DNA from: Arthrobacter sp. SLBN-112
GTDB taxonomy: Bacteria; Actinomycetota; Actinomycetes; Actinomycetales; Micrococcaceae
Assembly: GCF_006715225.1 (NCBI RefSeq)
Contig: NZ_VFMU01000001.1
Coordinates: forward strand, 62,001 to 126,000
DNA: 64,000 bases
Direction of reading: 5' to 3'
Shown here: in pieces, positions 1-8,598 of the stretch
How the letters are laid out: the number at the start of each line of letters is the position of its first letter
Numbering within the stretch: the stretch's first letter is position 1
The notes under the pieces: model-generated
Told to the model about the DNA's origin: nothing
Database searches by the model: none
Seen by the model: the letters and a program-made list of their open reading frames with translations, nothing else
Translations under genes and position numbers: made by a program

Positions 1-39
1 TATTGGCGACAACTGCCTCCACAGGATTTGACGGCCTAA

Positions 40-873
40 TCATCTCCCGACCGTACGCCCTATTAGCCCTTCAAAACGCCCCAGGGAGACAGCAGCAGCT
101 TCGGCAACGCCAATCGAGGAATTTCTCATCAAACACCTAATCCAGGGAGCCACGCAGATTCTCACCCTTCTGAGCAGTGAATATGACCACTTTGAGTGGA
201 TGCGACCATAGCCCCTTCCATATCCCCGTAGCTTGACTAAGTACTTCTTTCTATCGAGCCCATAACTCTCAGAGACACCGACCACTTTCAGCTCATTATC
301 CCAGTGCACCGACAGTTCTTTATCAACTAACTTCAGGAGTAGATCCGTGCCCTCGCCAGACTGCCAGGGACTTGGGCATCCCGTGCCCAACAACTCGTCA
401 AAGCCACCGGCTACTTCAACCGCATTCCGCGAAAGCACCATCGCAGGCTCGATCACTCGCCAGACATTTTTCACATCCAGATTGTAGATTCCATCATTGA
501 AGCGATAACGTGGTGCGTCGTTATCCAAATAAGAAAGAACGACCACGTCAGCGTCGAAATGCTTTCGGCGCAACCCTGCAATTAGGGTAGTTGGAAAAGC
601 ACTCGTATCATTCGGAAAAATGAAATGGCTAGCCTCAGAAGGTGCGGCCCGAATGACGGAATTGCGCCCAGCAGAGAGCCCCCGGGCCGAGGTTGTAGTG
701 AATATCTTGAGTCTCTGCTGATACTCTTTGGCTAGAACACGCACCGAAGCATTATTACTTTGGTCGCATATCCCCACAGTAAAGTCTCTGTCAGTCTGGT
801 ACAGAAGTGAATCGAGAAGATTCACCAGACGCTCGGTTTTGCCAATGCTAGAAACAACAACGCACAAGTGCAT
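40..873 (-). CDS. family 2 glycosyltransferase
   Basis: A 277-residue GT-A-like glycosyltransferase that probably adds one sugar of the surface polysaccharide repeat unit at the cytoplasmic membrane. The N-terminus (HLCVVVSSIGKTERL) is a typical GT2 first beta strand. GLSAGRN near residues 65-71 and FPNDT near 86-90 occupy the nucleotide-binding and acidic-motif positions; the acidic motif is ND rather than a textbook DxD. I chose the ATG at 873 because the protein fold begins there; a GTG at 903 with GGGA just upstream would add 10 residues. It is the last gene visible in a five-gene minus-strand operon, 38 bp after the pyruvyltransferase fusion. Donor and acceptor cannot be read from the sequence. 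Confidence 0.75.
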   Translation of the reverse strand: MHLCVVVSSIGKTERLVNLLDSLLYQTDRDFTVGICDQSNNASVRVLAKEYQQRLKIFTTTSARGLSAGRNSVIRAAPSEASHFIFPNDTSAFPTTLIAGLRRKHFDADVVVLSYLDNDAPRYRFNDGIYNLDVKNVWRVIEPAMVLSRNAVEVAGGFDELLGTGCPSPWQSGEGTDLLLKLVDKELSVHWDNELKVVGVSESYGLDRKKYLVKLRGYGRGYGRIHSKWSYSLLRRVRICVAPWIRCLMRNSSIGVAEAAAVSLGRFEGLIGRTVGR

Positions 874-911
874 TCGTATGCCCGCCAAATTCCCTCGAAA
901 CACTGTCCCAG

Positions 912-2951
912 CTAGTCCGCAAGAGAACGGAGCAGCCAGCTCTTAGCTCTGAAACTTCCCACGACACGGCCAGCTTGGTTTCCGGCACGTGTGACAAACT
1001 TGCGTACAAGCCACGGACGGATAACCATGGCCATGCCAGCCCACGGCGTTGAAAGGGCCTCCGATACAGAATCAGACCAAGGGCGACTTGCACCGAAGTG
1101 TTTGTGGCGCGCCAGCAAGGCTGCATCGCTGGCACCGTACCTAAATGATTGGCTCCAAAGGTCACGAACTTCAGTCCGCAACCGATACTCGACCACGGCG
1201 TCTGGAGCGAAGTGAAGTTCGAACCCGGCGTACTGAGCACGCCAGCAAAAGTCGATGTCTTCGCCAAATTCGATGTCTTCGCTAAACCCCTCCAGCTTCT
1301 CCAGAACAGCTCGACTCGCGCCTAGGTTACAGCTTGGAGCAAAACTCAGGTGCCTGAACTTTCGTGGAAGGTTCGTGGTCGTCTGATGATGCCAGGCTGC
1401 ATCATGTTCATTGTTTAGGCGGTCGTAACTCAGCCTGCCGCCTACGACATCCGCCTCGGAGAGCGCATCGGACATCGCGGATAGCCAATGAGTATCTACC
1501 TCGTCGTCCGCATCACAAAACACAACCTTTGGCGCCGACGTCGCCTTCCAGCCCATATTGCGCGCGAAGCTTGGGCCCTGAACGGCAGTAGCATCAATAG
1601 ACCTTAAGTTAAGGTTGTTCTTCAATACAGCCGTATCTAGCATGTCGGCCGTGGACGTCAGTTCCTTGTTGCAAGCGACAACTATCTCGACGCGACCGGA
1701 AAAGTCTTGGTTAGCCAACCGACTTATCTGTGCACGCAGCAACCCGATTCCGGATCCGTAAGGTAAGACCACCGCAATGTCCGGAGCCGTTCCTTTTGAC
1801 TGATGATCGTCAATGGCGGAAGAACTCTTGATATGGCCTGGACCTCCGTCAGTACCGTCGATATGGCGCAAAATAAAGGCCTGCTTCGCCATGTCAGATA
1901 CGGAATCAGAGCCGCTCTTCCATCCTCTGACGGTAGACGCAACATTGAGAAGACGTTTGACTAGCTTCTCCCGGTTCCTGGCAATTCGGACAATATGCTG
2001 GGGCGTCTGACAGGCGAGGACTTCGTCGGCCAACTCGTCTGCAGTATGGTTCACCTGAATCTTGGGCTGCGATTCAGCCACACTCATCCAAAAGTCATCA
2101 CACTTTGAGGCATAGGACAATGGCACGGTTGGAACCCCAACGGAAACAGCTGCCACAGCCCCGTGCAGCCTCTCCGAAACGAAGACAGAACACTCCGCGA
2201 TGCTAAGCAGCATTTTCTCTACGTCACCGTCGTATGCAACAACCTTGACACCCCCCAGTTCCTGACTGAGACGCTCCGCAACCGATGCATCGCTGTCCGC
2301 AAGCTGAAAGACCTGAACTTCCGACAAATTGGGTGACCTGGAAATCGCAGCCGTGATGCCCTCTGCCACCTTGGCTATATTAAAACGAGTAGCGGTTTGT
2401 GAGCCCAAGCAAACTCCAATCACTCCGCCATCAGATCTGCCGAAAGTGTCCAATCCCGCGACAGTGGGATACATAAGGGCAGGATCACCGATCACTGGAC
2501 AGGGTTTTTGCCAGTTCGACTTACACTCCGTCGCAGTCAAAGGACCTCGAACGCCAAACAAAATTGCTCCAGGAACCTCGCGCCAGCGCTTCCAGCTTGC
2601 CTCCTGCAGCCCAAGCGCATACGAGTCACTCCCCGCTGCCGCTCCTGCGCCAGCAAGGATGATTCCAGCCGCACCGAAAAGATTGATGGCGTTATGTGCG
2701 TGTCCCGCCCAGTTTTTGAACCCTATCGTGGTCCCACCGCCCAAGAGAACCAGTGTCTCAGAACCAATTAGGCGGCGTCGATCCCTCGCAAAACTAAAAC
2801 TCCGCTTGATGTAATTCTTTATAAAAAGGGGTGCTTCTATATCAAGGCTATCACCGAGCGCATGCTTCCAAGTCTCATGTAATAAATCATCGCCGAAGTT
2901 GTTGAAACCTTGCCAGCCTAGATAGACAAGGCTTCTTTCAGAAAATCTCAT
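912..2951 (-). CDS. polysaccharide pyruvyltransferase fused to GT2 glycosyltransferase
   Basis: A 679-residue two-domain protein. Residues ~5-330 look like a CsaB/WcaK-type polysaccharide pyruvyltransferase, which ketalises sugars with PEP-derived pyruvate: an N-terminal GWQGFNNFGDDL segment, a GGGT loop near 70 and the family hallmark SERLHGAV near 260. Residues ~390-679 are a GT2 glycosyltransferase with IAVVLPYGSG and the acidic FCDADDEVD motif followed by GGRL. The ATG at 2951 is preceded by GGAG at good spacing; an upstream GTG at 2966 is less likely. It lies between a flippase and another GT2 gene. Coupling sugar transfer and pyruvylation in one chain suggests a negatively charged, pyruvylated polymer. 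Domain calls come from motifs; the fusion itself is a single uninterrupted frame. Confidence 0.8.
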   Translation of the reverse strand: MRFSERSLVYLGWQGFNNFGDDLLHETWKHALGDSLDIEAPLFIKNYIKRSFSFARDRRRLIGSETLVLLGGGTTIGFKNWAGHAHNAINLFGAAGIILAGAGAAAGSDSYALGLQEASWKRWREVPGAILFGVRGPLTATECKSNWQKPCPVIGDPALMYPTVAGLDTFGRSDGGVIGVCLGSQTATRFNIAKVAEGITAAISRSPNLSEVQVFQLADSDASVAERLSQELGGVKVVAYDGDVEKMLLSIAECSVFVSERLHGAVAAVSVGVPTVPLSYASKCDDFWMSVAESQPKIQVNHTADELADEVLACQTPQHIVRIARNREKLVKRLLNVASTVRGWKSGSDSVSDMAKQAFILRHIDGTDGGPGHIKSSSAIDDHQSKGTAPDIAVVLPYGSGIGLLRAQISRLANQDFSGRVEIVVACNKELTSTADMLDTAVLKNNLNLRSIDATAVQGPSFARNMGWKATSAPKVVFCDADDEVDTHWLSAMSDALSEADVVGGRLSYDRLNNEHDAAWHHQTTTNLPRKFRHLSFAPSCNLGASRAVLEKLEGFSEDIEFGEDIDFCWRAQYAGFELHFAPDAVVEYRLRTEVRDLWSQSFRYGASDAALLARHKHFGASRPWSDSVSEALSTPWAGMAMVIRPWLVRKFVTRAGNQAGRVVGSFRAKSWLLRSLAD

Positions 2952-2986
2952 AGTTTCTCCATTCACCGATTTCGTACTTTCGGCAT

Positions 2987-4489
2987 TTACGCCCCCCGTA
3001 TCTGAGCGACAACAGCAAACAGCTGATCACGAATTGGACGTATACAAAAAGCACCTGCAAATACTATTACGCACACAGATAAGAGATTTAAGCCGAGGAA
3101 AAGAAGATTGCCACTCGGTGGCATGACCTGCCTTAGCCCTACGCCGGCAACAACAGTGAGTGTCGTCAGAACCGCAGGCCATACAATCGGTCGGAACAAG
3201 TCTGAAAGGCTCAAATGCGCACGACGTCTAACGACCAAGAAACCTGGAACAACTACCAGACACGAGGCACAGGCGTAGGATACGGCCATACCGTAGGGCC
3301 CCCAGGGTATACCGACGAAGAAGGACCCGATGATCAGCACTCGTGTAATGAGCACCCAAGTCATTTGACGCTGTACCTGACCCGAAGATACAAAGATCCA
3401 CGAATTAACGTACCCTAAAGCTTGCGCGACGCCGGCAAAAACTAGGGCTCTGAAGATTGCGGACGACTCGCGCCAAGCCTCACCGAATATCGTAACGACG
3501 AGAACATCAGAATAAATGAACAAGAACGCGAAGCCGGGCCACAAAATAGAACTTACGGTCAATACAATGGTTCTAACAAACCTTCGGTACCGTAAAGGAT
3601 CAGAAAATATCCTACTAAGGACAGGAATAAAAACACGTTGAAGGGGCCCGTTGACCTGTTGAAGAGGAATAATCATCAGCTGGTAAGCTTGGTTATAAAG
3701 CCCCGCGGCGCGGGGACCAAAAAATGCGCCCACCAAGACGTTGTCGACATTCCTCGAAACATAATTGAGCAGTTGCACAAATGAAACGCTCCACAAAAAT
3801 GGTATAGAGGCCTTAAGAATTCGAATATTCCCGGACATCCGAGGACGCCAGGGGCATGCGATGACCGTCAGCACAGCCTGCAAAACCATAAATGTCACAG
3901 ACTGAACAACTAAAGCCAGCGCACCCGCCTCAAGGGCGGCGGCTATGAGGCCAGCGGCAGAGCTTGCCAAAACTGAAAGGAGCTCTATCGAGGCCATTTT
4001 TTTAAACTCAAAATTACGTGCCAATAACGCATTGGGAATTGATCCCAAGCTTGCGAAAAGGAAAACCGGGGACAACAACAATGCAAAGAGTTTATATCTA
4101 TCATTATCAAAGGCTTGGGCAAGCCCAGGACCAGCCATTGCAAGAGCAGCTCCCAGAACCAACCCGATGAGCACACTGGAGTAGTGAAGAGCGTTGATCA
4201 GTTCCCTGCGAATGTTCCTTCTTTGCAGAACGAGCGTTGAGAATCCAGACTCTCTCAACAGCTCAGCTGCAGCACCGAAGATGACAATTACGGCAGCTGC
4301 GCCATACTCGGTCGGGCCGAGGATTCGCGCAAGCGCGATTGTTGTCCCGAATTGAATTGCGAAGCGGACCCAGGAGCCTAGAGCAGTTATGAGTCCCCCC
4401 CGAACGGACGCACGGCCTAGGTTTTCTTCCGATCCCCAGGAAATCCTTCGAGAATTTCTGCTGTATGTTTTCACGCTAATCGCGGCCAA
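2987..4489 (-). CDS. Wzx-type polysaccharide flippase
   Basis: A ~500-residue polytopic membrane protein of the MOP/PST superfamily, expected to flip undecaprenyl-linked repeat units to the outer membrane leaflet. The first helix region (GGLITALGSWVRFAIQFGTT) followed by ALARILGPTEYG is the classical start of RfbX/Wzx/WzxC proteins, and about 12-14 hydrophobic segments run to the C-terminus. Length fits the family. The start is uncertain: TTG at 4489 or GTG at 4474, neither with a clear ribosome site. It lies mid-operon, 35 bp before the pyruvyltransferase fusion and 65 bp after a glycosyltransferase. The gene is noticeably AT-richer than the paa or lactate genes further right. No Wzy polymerase is visible in the window; it would be expected to the left. 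Confidence 0.85.
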   Translation of the reverse strand: MAAISVKTYSRNSRRISWGSEENLGRASVRGGLITALGSWVRFAIQFGTTIALARILGPTEYGAAAVIVIFGAAAELLRESGFSTLVLQRRNIRRELINALHYSSVLIGLVLGAALAMAGPGLAQAFDNDRYKLFALLLSPVFLFASLGSIPNALLARNFEFKKMASIELLSVLASSAAGLIAAALEAGALALVVQSVTFMVLQAVLTVIACPWRPRMSGNIRILKASIPFLWSVSFVQLLNYVSRNVDNVLVGAFFGPRAAGLYNQAYQLMIIPLQQVNGPLQRVFIPVLSRIFSDPLRYRRFVRTIVLTVSSILWPGFAFLFIYSDVLVVTIFGEAWRESSAIFRALVFAGVAQALGYVNSWIFVSSGQVQRQMTWVLITRVLIIGSFFVGIPWGPYGMAVSYACASCLVVVPGFLVVRRRAHLSLSDLFRPIVWPAVLTTLTVVAGVGLRQVMPPSGNLLFLGLNLLSVCVIVFAGAFCIRPIRDQLFAVVAQIRGA

Positions 4490-4554
4490 TTTGACGTGTA
4501 GGCCATGACATCGCGGACACCCATAGGCTGGATACGATAAGGATCAAGTTGCCT

Positions 4555-5640
4555 CTAGGCATAATCGCTTGATGGGGTCGATGCATCCTGCAGATCAAGG
4601 TCGTAAATGTCGTCAAGGCGAGAAGCGATGGCGGCCGCGCTACCATGCCAAGTAAAGCGAGAGCGCGCATATTCCCGTCGGGCATCGCGAGAAGAGGAGC
4701 TATCTTTACTTTCTAATAGTGATCGCAGGCCGCCGGTGACACTCTGCTCGTTCCGTGGATCGACATATTCTGCGAATTCTTCGCACACCCATCGCATCAC
4801 CTCCACGTCACTGACGAGAAGCCTTGCTCCGGCGCTGAGAGCCTCAACCGCGGGTAGGCCAAATCCTTCATCCAGCGAGGGGAAAGCGACAAAATTGGCA
4901 GCGCTGTAAAGGGCCGCCAGGTCTTCGTCAGAGACGTAACCGAGATGCCTGACTGACGGATCTGAGGGGATGTCCACACTTGCAAAAACTGAGCTAGAGC
5001 CTCCCACTAAGACTAGCGGATATTGCTCACGGAGTTCGACCGGAAGCCTCAGATAGGACCTAACCAAGGTTCTAAGATTTTTCCTTGGGTCTTTACTTGC
5101 GACAGAAAGTATATATTTCCCCGGTTCCAACAACAGTCTTCCCAAAACGCTGCTCAAAGTCATTGGACTGACTGACTTACTAAACACGCTCGCCGGTGCA
5201 TTAGGCGCAACTATCACAGGCTTTTTGTTCTTTGTGAGTTCCCGGACTTGCAGGGAAACAGGCTCACTCACGGCAATTAGAATCGAAGCCGTGCGCATTT
5301 GGAGCCGTAGTATCGGTGCATGCGTCAGGACGTATTTGGTGGAGTACCACTCGGGATGAGTCAAGACGAAGATGTCATGCACCACTAGAATGTGCCGAAA
5401 GGCAAGTAGGGGGCTCCGGCTCGTGAGGGACAGCAGAAGTTCGCCGCGAGAACGGAGAGCAAGTGCCTGAGACCATATCCATGCTCGCCCAGACTTTTCT
5501 TGCCACCATGCCGAGGGCGTAAGTTCCCGAACTCGATCCGGGAGTTGACGTAGAAGCTCTCTTGAGATTTCCTCAGCATAGCGCTGTTGTCCCGTAATTA
5601 CTTGGCCGCGAAAAGCGCCACTAATCAAGATGGTACTCAT
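4555..5640 (-). CDS. family 4 glycosyltransferase
   Basis: A 361-residue GT-B glycosyltransferase for polysaccharide assembly. N-terminal TGQQRYAEEISREL corresponds to the GT4 acceptor-side glycine loop. The C-terminal half carries YILSVASKDPRKNLRTLV, GYVSDEDLAALYSAA and FPSLDEGFGLPAVEAL, the GT4 EX7E donor-binding motif (E-G-F-G-L-P-x-x-E). The ATG at 5640 overlaps the TGA of the preceding gene by 4 bp (ATGA), so the two are probably translationally coupled. The donor sugar is unknown; hits of this type are often annotated mannosyl- or rhamnosyltransferase, which I cannot distinguish. Confidence 0.85.
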   Translation of the reverse strand: MSTILISGAFRGQVITGQQRYAEEISRELLRQLPDRVRELTPSAWWQEKSGRAWIWSQALALRSRGELLLSLTSRSPLLAFRHILVVHDIFVLTHPEWYSTKYVLTHAPILRLQMRTASILIAVSEPVSLQVRELTKNKKPVIVAPNAPASVFSKSVSPMTLSSVLGRLLLEPGKYILSVASKDPRKNLRTLVRSYLRLPVELREQYPLVLVGGSSSVFASVDIPSDPSVRHLGYVSDEDLAALYSAANFVAFPSLDEGFGLPAVEALSAGARLLVSDVEVMRWVCEEFAEYVDPRNEQSVTGGLRSLLESKDSSSSRDARREYARSRFTWHGSAAAIASRLDDIYDLDLQDASTPSSDYA

Positions 5641-6746
5641 CGAACGCCCATCCACGTCTTTAAGCTGGTACCAAAATTGTCCCGTGAGAAATTTCTCGAG
5701 CGTCGCCGACAGTCGGTACGTTTGATGGATTGGATCATTGACAATGCATTCTTCGCACTGTCCATATCTTTGAAATCAAAATGCACTCCTGTAACCGCAT
5801 CGACAACGGTCTCCGATGCGCCGCCGATTTTATTTACGATTACAGGGGCGCCCGCAGCCATGGCTTCTACCGGCATGATGCCAAAATCTTCGATGCCCGG
5901 GAAGATATATGCCAGTGCTCTTTCATATAGGCAGAACAGGAGTGCATCAGACGGCGAATCGATGAAGGAAACCGGAACATCAGTCGTCTCGGCTAGGCCA
6001 GTGAGCCGCCCTTTCTCAGGGCCGCTACCAGCAATGACAACCGGAACCCTAGCCTTATCACCGAAGTTTATAACTTGATCTAACCGCTTATAGGAAACAA
6101 AGCGGGAGGCTCCGAGAATGAATTCAGACGGTAGCGCCTGAAGAATTTCTTCCTCTATGGGCGTAAGGCGTTCCATCCAAGACGATACAGATTGTATTCT
6201 CACGACATCGACCGGGGGATATATCACAGTGGATTCCACCTGCCAGGTGTCCTCAATTCTCTTCTGCACAAAACGGCTGTTCGCAGCGATGTTCGTGTTC
6301 TCTGAGGCTCGGTGGCGGTCTAACGCGCGGAGAGCGGGAGCACTTAGTCTCGGGAGAAACCCTTGACCCCGCTGATCCAGTTCCGGCTCCCAGATATAAC
6401 GCGCGGGTGTGTGAGTGTAAATATATTTCGGTGTATCCTTTGCCGCTCCGCGGAGCTGCGCATGGTGGGCAAACAAATGGGAGCTAACTAACATCCAGTC
6501 GGGAGGCTCAGATGCCCGCATATTTCGCCATACGGCCGGCATGAGTCCGACGGCCAGCGCTTTACGCCTTCTGAGTGGAGTTCGAGCTAGCCATGACTCT
6601 CGGGGCGGATTGTGCTTATACCGATCCGGAGCGTCGTTCCAAAGGCAACGGATTCCCGCGTCAGGGAACGTGCCGACCATTGCGTCTAGCACTTTTTCCG
6701 CGCCGCCGGCGCGTTCGATCCACTCATGTACGATGAGTCCCGTCAT
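5637..6746 (-). CDS. family 4 glycosyltransferase, first gene of the polysaccharide operon
   Basis: A 369-residue GT-B glycosyltransferase. N-terminal IVHEWIERAGGAEKVLDAM is the glycine-rich loop seen in WbaZ/mannosyltransferase-like GT4 proteins. The C-terminal domain has EFILGASRFVSYKRLD and a donor site FPGIEDFGIMPVEAMAAG (E-D-F-G-I-M-P-V-E). The start at 6746 (ATG) has GGGGAGGGGA upstream; the frame stays open 37 codons further but without a comparable ribosome site. It is the promoter-proximal gene of the minus-strand cluster and overlaps the next glycosyltransferase by 4 bp. Its exact sugar specificity cannot be inferred. Confidence 0.85.
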   Translation of the reverse strand: MTGLIVHEWIERAGGAEKVLDAMVGTFPDAGIRCLWNDAPDRYKHNPPRESWLARTPLRRRKALAVGLMPAVWRNMRASEPPDWMLVSSHLFAHHAQLRGAAKDTPKYIYTHTPARYIWEPELDQRGQGFLPRLSAPALRALDRHRASENTNIAANSRFVQKRIEDTWQVESTVIYPPVDVVRIQSVSSWMERLTPIEEEILQALPSEFILGASRFVSYKRLDQVINFGDKARVPVVIAGSGPEKGRLTGLAETTDVPVSFIDSPSDALLFCLYERALAYIFPGIEDFGIMPVEAMAAGAPVIVNKIGGASETVVDAVTGVHFDFKDMDSAKNALSMIQSIKRTDCRRRSRNFSRDNFGTSLKTWMGVR

Positions 6747-7065
6747 TGAGACGTCCCCTCCCCCAAACTTGCTTCGGCGATCGCCCAGATTGACCGGCAG
6801 AAGCCTAACAGCAAAGTGGATTAGACCCAATTTTAGTTCCGCAACCAGAGGTCGCAACTATGGCGGGTTGGGAGAGACCGTCATGGGGTCCATAATTAGG
6901 CGCGGAAGGACAGCCAGCACCCTGTGCGTGGTTGTTGGGCACGGAAGTTGCCAGCGGTGCCTTCGTTATTCTGTCGGCTGACGCCTGATCAGTAACAGAG
7001 AACCGCCTTCTGAGCGGAAGTTGCCAGCCCCTGCTGGCAGTCGTGTAAATGGGGGAGGGTGCAAT
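6747..7065. other. divergent intergenic region of the polysaccharide locus
   Basis: A 319-bp gene-free stretch between the minus-strand glycosyltransferase operon and the plus-strand sugar-phosphate transferase. It must hold the promoters of both. No convincing -35/-10 pair stands out. The most distinct structure is a 13-bp direct repeat, GGAAGTTGCCAGC, at 6943-6955 and 7016-7028. Confidence 0.6.
6943..7028. repeat. pair of 13-bp direct repeats
   Basis: GGAAGTTGCCAGC occurs at 6943-6955 and again, exactly, at 7016-7028, 73 bp apart (about seven helical turns). The pair lies in the divergent promoter region of the polysaccharide genes, so it could be a tandem regulator site. It could also be a chance or decay repeat. 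Confidence 0.5.
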
Positions 7066-8499
7066 TTGGGGAGCACGGACGATTGGCGACGACGAACATC
7101 CCGGCTCTTGCGGCTAGTTGATGCATTTGTTATCAGCTGGGGGGTTGCCGGAGCCTACGTGATTCGGTTTGGAATCGAACCGGAATTGAACATTTCCGGG
7201 CGTGAACTCAACTACGCAGGCCTCTCTTTTGGTCTGGCACTTGCCTGGTGGGTGATGCTCGGGGCTTGGAATAGCAGGCAAAGTCGGGTACTTGGTGCTG
7301 GTCCAGATGAATACAAGCGCGTCATAGCGGCTTCCCTTTGGTTGTTCGGCTTGCTAGCCATTTTTTCGTATGCGCTGAGAATAGATACGGCACGCGGCTA
7401 CGTTGGTATAGCTCTCCCTGTCGGCCTCTGCGGGCTACTTCTCGGGCGTTGGCTCCTCCGACAGCACCTCAACGTCCATCGCGAAGGTGGGTCGAGCATG
7501 TCGCGCTTGATGCTGCTTGGCGGTCCAAGCGCCGTCACGCACTTGGCTGAATCGTTAAGAGGTGCAAAATTCTCCGGATATCTTCCCGTTGCAGCTTACG
7601 TGCCCAGTGCAACTGATGACGCAGCCGAGATCATTTCTGACCTGCCTGTTCTGGGAAGAAAGCCAAGTGCGGACGACATCCTTAGGGCAATTTCGTTGTG
7701 CCAAGCAGACGCCGTTGCGATTTCCGCCGGTGTGCAACTACACCCCCAAACTCTGCGACACCTGGGTTGGGAGTTAGCTTCCAGGAACGTGGGGCTTATC
7801 ATGGCGCCCGCCCTTACGGATATCGCCGGGCCCCGGATACACACTCAACAAGTGGCTGGTCTGCCGCTTATTCACGTTACTACGCCCACACTTGAGGGCG
7901 GACAACGGGTGGCTAAGCGCCTTTTTGATCTCCTAGCTTCCTCACTACTCGTGATCGCAGCGGCACCCCTGATGATCATCGTCGCCGTACTGATAAAGCT
8001 AGGGAGCAGAGGGCCGATTCTCTTCAAGCAGGAACGAGTAGGGATCAATGGGCAGTCCTTCAAGATGCTTAAGTTTCGTTCCATGGTCGTCGACGCAGAA
8101 CGCCAGCTCGAAAAGCTAAAGGGCCATGACGAAGGTAACGGCGTACTCTTCAAGATGAAGAACGACCCTAGGGTCACTAGAGTTGGCCGGTCAATCCGCA
8201 AATATAGCCTCGACGAGCTTCCGCAGCTCTTCAATGTCTTCCATGGCAGCATGAGCTTGGTTGGCCCTCGACCGCCGCTTCCTCACGAAGTGGCTGCATA
8301 CGAGCGAGACGTTCGCAGGCGCCTGCTTGTCAAACCAGGCTTGACAGGACTTTGGCAAGTAAGCGGGCGATCGAACTTGTCCTGGCAGGATTCAGTTCGT
8401 CTGGACCTTTATTACGTGGAGAACTGGTCGTTAGCGGGTGATTTGATGATCATCCTTCGAACTGCACAGGCCGTATTCCGAAGCACAGGGGCGTACTGA
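7066..8499 (+). CDS. polyprenyl-phosphate sugar-1-phosphate transferase (WbaP/CpsE type)
   Basis: The initiating enzyme of repeat-unit synthesis, moving a sugar-1-phosphate onto undecaprenyl phosphate in the membrane. The N-terminal half has four hydrophobic helices and a CoA-binding-like domain. The C-terminal ~200 residues are a complete bacterial sugar-transferase domain: one membrane helix after KRLFDLLAS, then FKQERVG, KFRSM, DELPQLFNV, SLVGPRPPLP and KPGLTGLWQVSGRS. I place the start at TTG 7066 because GGGGGAGGG lies directly upstream; TTG 7021 would add 15 residues. It is divergent from the glycosyltransferase operon and followed by the DUF4012 gene. Glucose, galactose or an N-acetylated sugar are all possible; galU at 12 kb is compatible with glucose. 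Confidence 0.9.
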   Translation: MGSTDDWRRRTSRLLRLVDAFVISWGVAGAYVIRFGIEPELNISGRELNYAGLSFGLALAWWVMLGAWNSRQSRVLGAGPDEYKRVIAASLWLFGLLAIFSYALRIDTARGYVGIALPVGLCGLLLGRWLLRQHLNVHREGGSSMSRLMLLGGPSAVTHLAESLRGAKFSGYLPVAAYVPSATDDAAEIISDLPVLGRKPSADDILRAISLCQADAVAISAGVQLHPQTLRHLGWELASRNVGLIMAPALTDIAGPRIHTQQVAGLPLIHVTTPTLEGGQRVAKRLFDLLASSLLVIAAAPLMIIVAVLIKLGSRGPILFKQERVGINGQSFKMLKFRSMVVDAERQLEKLKGHDEGNGVLFKMKNDPRVTRVGRSIRKYSLDELPQLFNVFHGSMSLVGPRPPLPHEVAAYERDVRRRLLVKPGLTGLWQVSGRSNLSWQDSVRLDLYYVENWSLAGDLMIILRTAQAVFRSTGAY

Positions 8500-8598
8500 G
8501 TCTCCTAAGAGCTGCAAATACCGGCCAGAGGTGAGCGGCGAGCGGCACGCCTAGGAGCAGCCGTACTGGGAAGATCATCAAAGTGAGGAAGTTAGGCC

